Shown piece after piece: positions 1 to 9,643 of a stretch of DNA of 64,000 bases. Where the stretch lies: positions 1 through 64,000 of the forward strand of contig NZ_JAELTO010000001.1 of the NCBI RefSeq assembly GCF_016428875.1. The letters are read 5' to 3'. Both the position numbers and the translations under genes were made by a program. Origin of the DNA: Xylophilus sp. ASV27 (lineage in GTDB: Bacteria > Pseudomonadota > Gammaproteobacteria > Burkholderiales > Burkholderiaceae_C). The stretch's first letter is position 1; every line of letters begins with the position of its first letter. The notes below the pieces were generated by a model. It saw only the letters and a program-made list of their open reading frames with translations, did no database searches and was not told the DNA's origin.

Positions 1-77
<77 letters not shown>

Positions 78-998
78 ATCCCGCCCGGCGCCGACGCCGT
101 CGTGATGCAGGAGCAGTGCACCGCGCTGCCCGAAACCGAATCCGTGCGCATCACCATCGCGCCGCAGCCCGGCCTGGCGATCCGCCGCGCGGGCGAAGAC
201 GTCGCGCGCGGCGCCGTCGTGCTCGCGCGCGGCACCCGCCTGGGGCCGGCCGCCCTCGGCCTGGCCGCAAGCATCGGCCGCGCGCAACTGCGCGTGGCGC
301 GGCGCCCGCGCGTGGCGCTGTTTTCCACCGGCGACGAACTGCTCATGCCCGGCGACCTGCCGCCCGCGCAGATGCCGCCCGGCGCCATCTACAACTCCAA
401 CCGCTTCCTGCTGCGCGCGCTGCTGCTGCGCGCCGGCTGCGAGGTCAGCGACCTGGGCATCGTGCCCGATCGCCTCGACGCCACGGTGCAGACCCTGCGC
501 GGCGCGGCCGCAGAGCACGACCTGATCCTGACCAGCGGCGGCGTCTCGGTCGGCGAAGAAGACCATGTCAAGCCGGCCGTGCAGTCGCTCGGCACGCTCA
601 CGCTGTGGCAGATGGCGATCAAGCCGGGCAAGCCCTTTGCCTACGGCCGGATCGGGCCGGCCCACTTCATCGGTCTGCCGGGCAACCCGGTATCGAGCTT
701 CGTCACCTTCCTGATGCTGGTGCGGCCCTTCCTGCTCCAACTGCAGGGCGCCGCGCGGCTCACGCCCGAGCCGCTGCGGCTACCAGCGCACTTCAACTGG
801 GGCAAGGCCGAGCGACGGCGCGAATTCCTGCGCGTCGCGCGCAACGCCCAGGGCGGCCTCGACCTGTTCGGCCACCAGGGCTCGGGCGTGCTCACCTCCA
901 TGGTCTGGGGCGACGGCCTGGTCGACAACCCCGCCGGCACCGCCATTGCGCACGGCGACCTGGTGCGCTTCCTGCCGTTCGCGGAGCTGATGGCATGA
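78..998 (+). CDS. moeA: Molybdopterin molybdotransferase MoeA, 5'-truncated at contig end
   Basis: MoeA inserts molybdenum into adenylated molybdopterin, the last step of molybdenum-cofactor synthesis in the cytosol. About 306 residues remain. The fragment opens with IPPGADAVVMQE, a segment normally near residue 100 of MoeA, so roughly the first quarter is missing. Retained MoeA motifs are FSTGDELLMPGD, TSGGVSVGEEDHVK and GLPGNPVSS, followed by the C-terminal beta-barrel domain IV. The reading frame enters from adapter sequence, so the apparent ATG at 63 is not a start codon. The stop overlaps the moaD start (ATGA), indicating translational coupling. Confidence 0.95.
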   Translation: MPPGADAVVMQEQCTALPETESVRITIAPQPGLAIRRAGEDVARGAVVLARGTRLGPAALGLAASIGRAQLRVARRPRVALFSTGDELLMPGDLPPAQMPPGAIYNSNRFLLRALLLRAGCEVSDLGIVPDRLDATVQTLRGAAAEHDLILTSGGVSVGEEDHVKPAVQSLGTLTLWQMAIKPGKPFAYGRIGPAHFIGLPGNPVSSFVTFLMLVRPFLLQLQGAARLTPEPLRLPAHFNWGKAERRREFLRVARNAQGGLDLFGHQGSGVLTSMVWGDGLVDNPAGTAIAHGDLVRFLPFAELMA

Positions 999-1249
999 AG
1001 ACGCTCACCGTGCGCTACTTCGCCTCGGTGCGCGAAGCCGTCGGCACCGCCCAGGAAACGCTGCGCACCGACGCCGCCACCGCCGGCGCCCTGCGCGACC
1101 AACTCATCGCCCGCGGCGGCGCCTGGGCCGAAAGCCTGTCGCGCAGCCGCGCCGTGCGCGTGGCCGTGGCGCAGGAACTGTGCGACGAGGCCGCCGTGCT
1201 GCAAGACGGCGCGGAAGTGGCGTTCTTTCCGCCGGTGACGGGCGGCTGA
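995..1249 (+). CDS. moaD: Molybdopterin synthase small subunit MoaD
   Basis: This is the ubiquitin-like sulfur carrier of molybdopterin synthase. Its C-terminal Gly-Gly is thiocarboxylated and donates sulfur to cyclic pyranopterin monophosphate in complex with MoaE. The 84-residue product starts MKTLTVRYFASVREAVG and ends VTGG, the expected length and tail. The ATG overlaps the moeA stop. The partner moaE lies 3.7 kb downstream at 4959, although the two are usually adjacent; the intervening DNA includes a decayed low-GC block. The last 46 bases of the gene are repeated at 2784-2828. Confidence 0.93.
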   Translation: MKTLTVRYFASVREAVGTAQETLRTDAATAGALRDQLIARGGAWAESLSRSRAVRVAVAQELCDEAAVLQDGAEVAFFPPVTGG

Positions 1250-1440
1250 AGTGCGCGGACGGTACCCTGGGAACAACTCTTTGCAGGGGCCGAAAAAAAC
1301 GTGGCTGTGCTTGATTTTTGTCAAAGAAGGCTTCCTGAGTGGGAGGTTTTCTGCATCCGCGGTCCTGTATGGGAAAGTAATTTCTTCAAAAGATAAAGCA
1401 ACATACAGTGCAGTTCCGAACCAGCGAAAGGTCGCGCCAT

Positions 1441-2658
1441 ATGAATATCGATAGGTTCGCAGGGTTTTTCTCTTTGCTTCGTCCTCGAAAAAACGCGGGG
1501 CTCATGAAAATTGCAGCCATTGCAATGGCGCCCTTCTTTTCTTCAGGCGCGGCGGCGATCGAGCCGGTCTATCTTGACGTGGTGAAATCAATCGTCGATT
1601 CCGCACCACCGAACAGCAAGTATTTTCACATCTCGGTCGGCTTGAATGTGAAGAACTCCATAGCGGATCTGGTTGCAGGGAATTACAAGGACAGGATGCC
1701 AGACTTTTCCGATACGGAAAATGCGGTGCTGGCTTCCATCAAGGGGGAGTATGTCGAGTCAGCCGTCTGGCGAAAAAATCTGGGTGGCATGAGCCTCTAT
1801 GTCACCAGGGCCGGGCTCGATGCGATCCTGGCGAACCAGAACGTTCGCTCCATCATGCCGGCGAATGAAAGAGGAACTATCTTTGATCCTTATGGCGATC
1901 TGAAAAAAATCGAGCAGGAGATCTCAGTCAAAGGCGTGGCCAGGGTCAATATCATCCCGGCGAGCACGGCCTGGACATGGGAGTTGGGGCGCGACGGGAT
2001 GTCGGTGTTCAAGATTCGAGAGGGCGCAGTGCCGCAGGCGATTGCCGCCAAGGAGAACATTGTCAAAGTGCTGGCGCCTTGGGGTATCAAAGATTATTCC
2101 ATCACTGGAAACGAGTCGGTAGGCAGCGGTGGAAAGATCGTCTCTCTTGATGCCACGATCAATATGGAAGGTTTTTATGCCCTGAATAACAGGGCAGACA
2201 TAGTTTCCCTTCGGCCTATTGATGTAGTGGGCAATAGAGTTATTTTGTCTAACGCTGTGCAGAAGTTTGACGAAGAGGCACTGAACGAGGCCAAGGTGGG
2301 AGGCCATGCTACAGTTCTGATTGATCTGAAGCGGCAGCCTGGCTACCTCCCTGGGGGTGGTATTCTGGGGCCTGATGTTCAACGGTCGCAAGAAGAGTCC
2401 TTGAGGAAGGCTTTTGACGAAATATTGGCGGGGCTAAGCGAGGATGGAAAAAAGTCAATATCGTATTTCACGCGATGGGCTTCGGTTGCGGCGCGGCTCT
2501 CTTATGCGGATCTGCTGTTGTTGTATAAAAATGCTGACCCACGCATAGATAGAGTTGATTTGAGCCGGCCCCTGGCAACTGTGTCGCTGAATGTCAGCAC
2601 TGGCAATGAATTCGGCTCGTCCCCACCGCCCAGGTGGATCAGGTCGTTGACTTCTTAA
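1441..2658 (+). CDS. Exported hypothetical protein with subtilisin-propeptide-like repeats, C-terminus frameshifted
   Basis: Not a gene I can name. From ATG 1441 (GAAAGG about 10 nt upstream) it encodes 405 residues. A second ATG at 1504 would give a clean signal peptide (MKIAAIAMAPFFSSGAAA), so export is likely from either start. Three stretches, around residues 45-145, 165-215 and 290-385, end in patterns such as AGLDAILANQNVRSIMP and ADLLLLYKNADPRIDRVDL. These resemble the inhibitor I9 propeptide of subtilases, but no protease domain follows. The visible frame ends in an unlikely tail at 2658. Restoring one base in the C run near 2626 continues the protein to a TGA at 2736-2738 with a sensible sequence. 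GC is clearly below that of neighbouring genes, which suggests foreign origin. The I9 assignment is by eye. Confidence 0.6.
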   Translation: MNIDRFAGFFSLLRPRKNAGLMKIAAIAMAPFFSSGAAAIEPVYLDVVKSIVDSAPPNSKYFHISVGLNVKNSIADLVAGNYKDRMPDFSDTENAVLASIKGEYVESAVWRKNLGGMSLYVTRAGLDAILANQNVRSIMPANERGTIFDPYGDLKKIEQEISVKGVARVNIIPASTAWTWELGRDGMSVFKIREGAVPQAIAAKENIVKVLAPWGIKDYSITGNESVGSGGKIVSLDATINMEGFYALNNRADIVSLRPIDVVGNRVILSNAVQKFDEEALNEAKVGGHATVLIDLKRQPGYLPGGGILGPDVQRSQEESLRKAFDEILAGLSEDGKKSISYFTRWASVAARLSYADLLLLYKNADPRIDRVDLSRPLATVSLNVSTGNEFGSSPPPRWIRSLTS

Positions 2659-2783
2659 CGCTCACCTATTCCACAACTGCGTTCGTTCCGATGGGTGGTG
2701 GGGTATATGCGGTTATTCCAAGAATCAAGTTTTTCTGAATGCTGCGAATTTAGTCGTTGATTTCGTGGCGCAGCCCCGCGATT

Positions 2784-2828
2784 GACGGCGCGGAGTGGCG
2801 TTCTTTCCGCCGGTGGCGGGCGGCTGAA
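2784..2828 (+). repeat. Duplicated 3' end of moaD (direct repeat of 1205-1250)
   Basis: These 45 bases match the last 46 bases of moaD (1205-1250, through the stop codon) except for one deleted A and one A-to-G change. The copy has no upstream moaD sequence. The repeats bound 1251-2783, which holds the low-GC hypothetical gene, as expected if that DNA arrived by insertion or recombination that duplicated the gene end. Confidence 0.85.
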
Positions 2829-2853
2829 TGCAAAGCCTGCCCGGAGGGCCTCA

Positions 2854-3633
2854 ATGAAGAATGGAAGATATCGACGTGCGCTCATCCTGGTCGCTTGAGC
2901 ATCGGTGAGCGTCGCCCTCTATTTCCTTTACTCCGCGAGCCAATGGGGCGCAATCAGAGCCTTCGCTCCGGTGTAGGATTCTGCGGATGGAAAGACCCTA
3001 AAAAGAATCCTGCGGGAGTATGTGGCCAGGCGGGAGTCCTCAGTCCTCGACCGGCTGGGGGAAGTGAGGGATCATTTTCATGCCTATTCCAGGTCCGGAA
3101 ACGGCAGGAGCCCCAGGGAGGTTCTGCTGGAGGCGCGGCACGGGAGGATAATAAGTGGCAACGAGTATTTTGGAGAAATCGCTCACATGCTGGGCGTCGA
3201 TGTGGAAAATCCTGTGGAACTGGTCCAGGAAATCGTCGGCTCAGGCAACAGGTATGGCCTTGATGTGATGTGCTGGACGCTGCGCAGCGCGCCATGGATA
3301 AAGGATTCGTCCTTGGATGAGAAGCGGCGGATTTTTGATTTGATCGCCGCGGCCGCGCCGAAGTTTGCAGGCGACATGTTGCGCCTTAGTATTTCGGATG
3401 TTGGATTTTATTCGGCCTGGATAATCGCGCAGGAACAGTTCTACACGGGCGATGATTTTCTTGGCTATCTTGACGACTTCATCGTGATCAAGACAACGGA
3501 GCCACGGGAGCTGTTTGTCATTCTCGATGCGGGATACGACGGAAAATTGTCGAACGCCGGTAAATACCGCTTGGTGCAATTCATCGGCAAGGTCACGAAG
3601 GACTACGTTACCAGCTACCTGAACAATGGGTAG
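2854..3633 (+). pseudogene. Hypothetical membrane-anchored protein with two in-frame stops
   Basis: The only strong start is ATG 2854, with GGAGGG at 2843-2848 and a 5-nt spacer. The frame begins MKNGRYRRALILVA, meets TGA at 2896-2898, continues as a hydrophobic stretch ending ALYFLYSAS, meets TAG at 2974-2976, and then runs open to 3633. The first part therefore looks like a cytoplasmic lead and one membrane helix, with a soluble acidic domain of about 210 residues behind it. An uninterrupted ORF exists only from GTG 3022, whose putative ribosome site sits too close. Two nonsense mutations, or sequencing errors, are implied. I do not recognise the soluble domain (it contains GNEYFGEIAHMLGVDVE and GLDVMCWTLRSAPW). 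Its composition resembles that of the damaged gene upstream, and both lie next to the moaD duplication. Confidence 0.6.
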
Positions 3634-3818
3634 GCGCAAGCCATCCTGTCCAGGAGTCCGAGGCCACAGGTCCGTCAGTAGACTTTCCCCGTGGCCTTTG
3701 GCGTATTTTGTTTCCCCTATCAGCCACGGGGGCGACGTCATGATCCAGCAGGACTCCTGGCGACCTATTTCATTGCTTCACCGCAGAAGTGGCAGGGGGC
3801 TCAAGGGAGTTGCCGGGC

Positions 3819-4694
3819 TTATCCCAGGCCGGCCAGCCGCGTGCAGAGCGCGGCCGAGGCCGGCACCATCGGCGCGCGCAACTCGTTGCGCAGCCAGCCC
3901 GCCTGCGCCAGCAGTGCCTTGATCGGCGCGGGATTGGGCTCCGCCGCCAGCGCCTCGATCCTGGGCAGCAGCGCGTGCCACAGCTGTCGCGCGTCGTCCA
4001 GCCGTTGCTGCGCCAGCCGTTGCAGCACTTGCACGAAGCGTTCGGTCTGCCAGTGCGCGCTGGCCGCGATCGCGCCTGCGGCGCCCAGCGCCACGCTGCC
4101 GAAGATCTGCGCATCCTCGCCGGCGAGCACCTGCAGCCGGCCGTCGGCGATCAGGGCTGCGGTCTTCGACGGGTCGCCGCCGCAGTCCTTCACGGCCCGG
4201 ATGTTGGGGTGCGCGGCCAGCGCCAGCAGGGTTTCGCGCGCCAGCGTGACGCCGGTGCGGTAGGGGATGTCGTAGACGATCAGCGGCGCCGGGCTGGCGT
4301 CGGCCAGGCTGCGGAACCAGTGCCGCAGGCCGTCCTGGGCCGGCCGCACATAGCTGGGCGCGGACAGCAGCAGGCCGGCCAGCGGGCGCGTGGCCAGGGT
4401 GGCGATCCAGTCCCGCATCTGGCCCAGGTGGCAGCCGCTGGCGCCCATCACCACGGGCATTCCGGCGGCGGCGTCGAGCACCGTGTCCAGCACGGCGAGC
4501 TGCTCCTGGCGGTCGAGCGCGGCGGCCTCGGCGGTCGAGCCGCAGGCGACGAAGCCGGCGATGCCGCTGGGCTTCAAGCGCCGCACCAGCGCGCGCAGCG
4601 CGGCATGGTCCACCGCGCCATCGGCGAAGGGGGTGACAAGGGGAATCCACAGGCCGGCAAAGCCAGGGGCGGAAGGGGCGGTTGAGGTAGGCAC
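3819..4694 (-). CDS. Dihydrodipicolinate synthase / N-acetylneuraminate lyase family protein
   Basis: A TIM-barrel class I aldolase of 291 residues, the usual family size. GTG 4694 is chosen as the start because AAAGGA precedes it by about 8 nt and the conserved barrel begins soon after (GLWIPLVTPF). Upstream in-frame ATGs would add an unrelated basic leader. The Schiff-base lysine is in IRAVKDCGGD and the catalytic tyrosine in YDIPYRTG. The pyruvate-carboxylate loop, GTTGE in true DapA, reads GSTAE here. Together with its isolation from lysine genes, this points to another 2-oxo-acid aldolase or lyase rather than the housekeeping DapA. It lies opposite to and between moaD and moaE. Confidence 0.82.
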   Translation of the reverse strand: MPTSTAPSAPGFAGLWIPLVTPFADGAVDHAALRALVRRLKPSGIAGFVACGSTAEAAALDRQEQLAVLDTVLDAAAGMPVVMGASGCHLGQMRDWIATLATRPLAGLLLSAPSYVRPAQDGLRHWFRSLADASPAPLIVYDIPYRTGVTLARETLLALAAHPNIRAVKDCGGDPSKTAALIADGRLQVLAGEDAQIFGSVALGAAGAIAASAHWQTERFVQVLQRLAQQRLDDARQLWHALLPRIEALAAEPNPAPIKALLAQAGWLRNELRAPMVPASAALCTRLAGLG

Positions 4695-4958
4695 GCTGTC
4701 ATCCTTTGCAGGAAAACGACCGAGGGACAACCGCCATCGGAGTGCGCGTACGAAAAGCCCGGAGAGAGGGAGAAGGGGAGAAAGGGCGGTTCCATCGCTC
4801 ATCCGAGGACGGAACCGCAGCTCCGGTCAGATGAGCTGGAGTTTTTTGGCTTTGGCCGCAGCACGCAGGCCGGCCGCCGCGTGCGGGGCGGCGGTGCGAA
4901 GGGCTTGCGGGTGGCGCGACATGGGGCGATTCTAGGCCCCAGTGCCACAATCCGCCGC

Positions 4959-5486
4959 ATGACGTCCTCGCGCAACAGCCCCCGTGTCTCGATCCAGAGC
5001 GCCGACTTCGACCTGTCCGCCGAAGTCGCGGCCCTGCGCGTGGGCGATGGCGGCGTGGGCGCGGTGTGCAGCTTTGTCGGCACGGTGCGCGGCCACAGCG
5101 AGGGGGCGGCCGTGGCCTCGATGGAGCTGGAGCACTACCCCGGCATGACCGAGAAGGCGATCGAGGCGATGATCGACGCGGCCCATGCGCGCTTCAACAT
5201 CCGCTGCGCGCGCGTCATCCACCGCGTGGGCCTGCTGCAGCCGGGCGAGCAGATCGTGCTGGTGGCGGTGGCCTCGGCGCACCGGGGCGAGGCGTTCCAG
5301 GCCTGCGAATTCCTGATGGACTTCCTCAAGACCCGGGCGCCGTTCTGGAAGAAGGAGCAGACGCCGGCCGGCGCCCGCTGGGTCGATGCCCGCGCGAGCG
5401 ACGATGCGGCGCTGGCGCGCTGGCGCGCCGAGCATGGGCCGGCACCGGGCACTGAGGCCTCGAATATGGGTCGAGAAGGCCTGTAG
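4959..5486 (+). CDS. moaE: Molybdopterin synthase catalytic subunit MoaE
   Basis: This large subunit of molybdopterin synthase transfers sulfur from thiocarboxylated MoaD to precursor Z. The product has 175 residues, slightly longer than the usual 150 or so because of a C-terminal tail. Family landmarks are LEHYPGMTEKAI, the active-site ASAHRGEAF and RAPFWKKEQT with the conserved lysines. It is separated from moeA-moaD by 3.7 kb of unrelated genes, so it may need its own promoter in 4695-4958. Its TAG stop (5484-5486) is supplied by the double-hairpin repeat at 5482-5526. Confidence 0.94.
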   Translation: MTSSRNSPRVSIQSADFDLSAEVAALRVGDGGVGAVCSFVGTVRGHSEGAAVASMELEHYPGMTEKAIEAMIDAAHARFNIRCARVIHRVGLLQPGEQIVLVAVASAHRGEAFQACEFLMDFLKTRAPFWKKEQTPAGARWVDARASDDAALARWRAEHGPAPGTEASNMGREGL

Positions 5487-5526
5487 CCCAGGTACCATCT
5501 GGGCTTGTTGCTATAATTTATATAGC
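5482..5526 (+). repeat. Double-hairpin repeat family 1, copy a
   Basis: Two consecutive inverted repeats. AGCCCAG (5485-5491) pairs with CTGGGCT (5499-5505), and GCTATA (5510-5515) pairs with TATAGC (5521-5526). The same layout recurs at 14874, 48663 and 59590, and in reverse or degraded form near 10985, 28045 and 33765. The moaE stop codon lies inside it. Confidence 0.85.
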
Positions 5527-5536
5527 ATTCTGTGCG

Positions 5537-6511
5537 TCACTGCGGCTGGAATCCCGAGGTCTTGATGATGCGTGTCCAGGCCTGGGTGTAGGCCTTCTCG
5601 CGTGCGGCGAAGCTGCGCTGGGGCATGTACTGCACCGCCAGGCCCAGGCCGACGAAGCGCTCGAGCACTTCCGGCTGCGCCAGCACCTTGGCCAGTGCGT
5701 CGGAGAAGCGGTCGATCACTGGCTGCGGCGTGCCGGCCGGCGCGAACACGCCGTAGTAGGGCATGTCTTCGAGCCCGCTCAGGCCCAGTTCGCTGAAGGT
5801 GGGCACGTTGGGTAGCAGCGTCTGGCGCTTGTCGCCGACCACGGCCACGATGCGCAGCTTGCCGGCCTTCTGGTTCTCGATGAAGTCGGGCACCGAGCCG
5901 ATGCCCGCGGCGATCTGGCTGCCCAGCATGTCGGCCAGCATGGGCGCGCTGCCGCGGTAGGGCACGGGTTGCAGGTCCAGATGGTACTTGTCGGCCACCA
6001 GCTTGACGGTGAATTCGGGCGTGCTGGCCGGCGCCGGAATGCCCACGCTGCTCTTGCCGCCTTGGGCCTTGACCCAGGCCACGTACTCGGTGAAGGTCTG
6101 CGCCGGCGTGCTGCCCGACACCGCCAGCGCGTTGGCGAAGGTGGCAAAGCCGGCCACCGGCACGAAGTCGCGCGCCGGGTCGAAGCCCGGGTTCTTCACG
6201 ACCTGAGGCAGCACCGAGATGGTGTGGTCGTGGGTGACGAAGAAGGTGTGGCCATCGGGCGCGGCGGCCTTCAGTGCCTGCGCGGCGATCTGCCCGCCGG
6301 CGCCGGCGCGGTTTTCCACGATGACGGTGGTGCCCAGCAGGGGCTGCAGCCGCTCGGCCAGCGTGCGGGCGATGGCGTCGGTGCCGCCGCCCGGGGGGAA
6401 ACCGACCAGCAGCCGGACCGGCGTCTGGGTCTGCGCCAGGGCCAGGCCCGAGGCGAGGCCGCAGGCCAGCAGGGCGCCAAGGGCCAGGGCGCGTCGTTGC
6501 AGAGAGATCAT
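5537..6511 (-). CDS. Bug/TctC-family tripartite tricarboxylate receptor, orphan
   Basis: A periplasmic solute-binding protein of the Bug family, typically for carboxylates or aromatic acids. The product has 324 residues. ATG 6511 is chosen because it has GGAG 8 nt upstream and opens a signal peptide ending in ALAQTQT; the frame continues to 6571 without a better start. Family landmarks are VRLLVGFPPGGGTDAIAR near the mature N-terminus, VENRAGAGGQIAAQ, and FAPAGTPQPVIDR in the C-terminal lobe. No TctA or TctB membrane genes are adjacent, as is common for the many orphan Bug proteins of Burkholderiales. Confidence 0.92.
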   Translation of the reverse strand: MISLQRRALALGALLACGLASGLALAQTQTPVRLLVGFPPGGGTDAIARTLAERLQPLLGTTVIVENRAGAGGQIAAQALKAAAPDGHTFFVTHDHTISVLPQVVKNPGFDPARDFVPVAGFATFANALAVSGSTPAQTFTEYVAWVKAQGGKSSVGIPAPASTPEFTVKLVADKYHLDLQPVPYRGSAPMLADMLGSQIAAGIGSVPDFIENQKAGKLRIVAVVGDKRQTLLPNVPTFSELGLSGLEDMPYYGVFAPAGTPQPVIDRFSDALAKVLAQPEVLERFVGLGLAVQYMPQRSFAAREKAYTQAWTRIIKTSGFQPQ

Positions 6512-6614
6512 GGAAAAGCTCCGGGTGAAAAGGAAGGGCAGGCCGGCCGCGCGGGCGCGGGCCTGAAACATACAGCCACGAGCGTACAGTCATCAAGTCC
6601 AGCAGGCCGCCGCG

Positions 6615-6642
6615 CTTGAATCATGCCCCGCGATCCCCAATT
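6615..6642 (+). promoter_or_regulatory. Sigma-32-type heat-shock promoter of clpB
   Basis: CTTGAA at 6615-6620 and CCCCAATT at 6635-6642 are separated by 14 nt, matching the RpoH consensus (CTTGAA, spacer, CCCCAT-T). Transcription would start a few bases downstream, ahead of the GGAGG at 6655-6659 and ATG 6670. This also argues against the in-frame alternative start at 6616, which falls inside the promoter. Confidence 0.75.
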
Positions 6643-6669
6643 GCCCTGGCAACCGGAGGTTCATTCCCA

Positions 6670-9273
<2,604 letters not shown>

Positions 9274-9310
9274 GGCGGGCGCGGCCCGCCGCCAACAGGA
9301 AAGAGTTTCA

Positions 9311-9631
9311 GTGACAGGTCTGGACAACTTCATCGCGGGCGTGGTCCGCGTCGTGCTGCGGCTGGCCCTGGTGGCCGCCGCGGCAGTGCTCGCCATCTGC
9401 GTGCTGTTCGTTCTGGCCGTGCTGCTGTGCCTGTGGGGCCTGCGCCAGCTCTGGGCGCGGCTCACCGGGCGCCCGGTCGGCCCCTGGCACATGGGATTCG
9501 ATCCGGGGGCGCGCTTCCAGCAGGCCCGGCGCGCCTACAGCGCGGCGGGCCAGTGGTCGCCCCGGCGCCCCGAGGGGGCCGCGCGCAAGGCCGAGGACGT
9601 GACCGACGTGGTCCCGCGCGAGCTGCCCTGA
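9311..9631 (+). CDS. Small membrane protein of unknown function
   Basis: A 106-residue product starting at GTG 9311, 37 nt after clpB, behind AGGAAAGAG. Residues about 8-45 form one long hydrophobic helix or a tight hairpin (RLALVAAAAVLAICVLFVLA), followed by a basic, soluble C-terminal half (MGFDPGARFQQARRAY). I do not recognise a family. Codon usage and the third-position GC pattern look native. It could be read through from clpB, but nothing in the sequence ties it to heat shock. Confidence 0.6.
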   Translation: MTGLDNFIAGVVRVVLRLALVAAAAVLAICVLFVLAVLLCLWGLRQLWARLTGRPVGPWHMGFDPGARFQQARRAYSAAGQWSPRRPEGAARKAEDVTDVVPRELP

Positions 9632-9643
9632 AGCGGCACTGAA

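Noticed and set aside
3661-3697. AGGCCAC...GTGGCCT inverted repeat after the damaged hypothetical gene
   Set aside because: Only 7 bp with a 23-nt loop and scattered T; too weak for a terminator call.
4827-4922. 31-residue minus-strand ORF (starts MSRHPQALRTAAP) between the DHDPS-like gene and moaE
   Set aside because: Composition is plausible, but there is no ribosome-binding site, and I have no homologue or conservation to support it.
9274-9290. GGCGGGC-GCG-GCCCGCC hairpin after clpB as terminator
   Set aside because: Perfect 7-bp stem but no T run, and the next gene starts 21 nt later; a terminator cannot be claimed.
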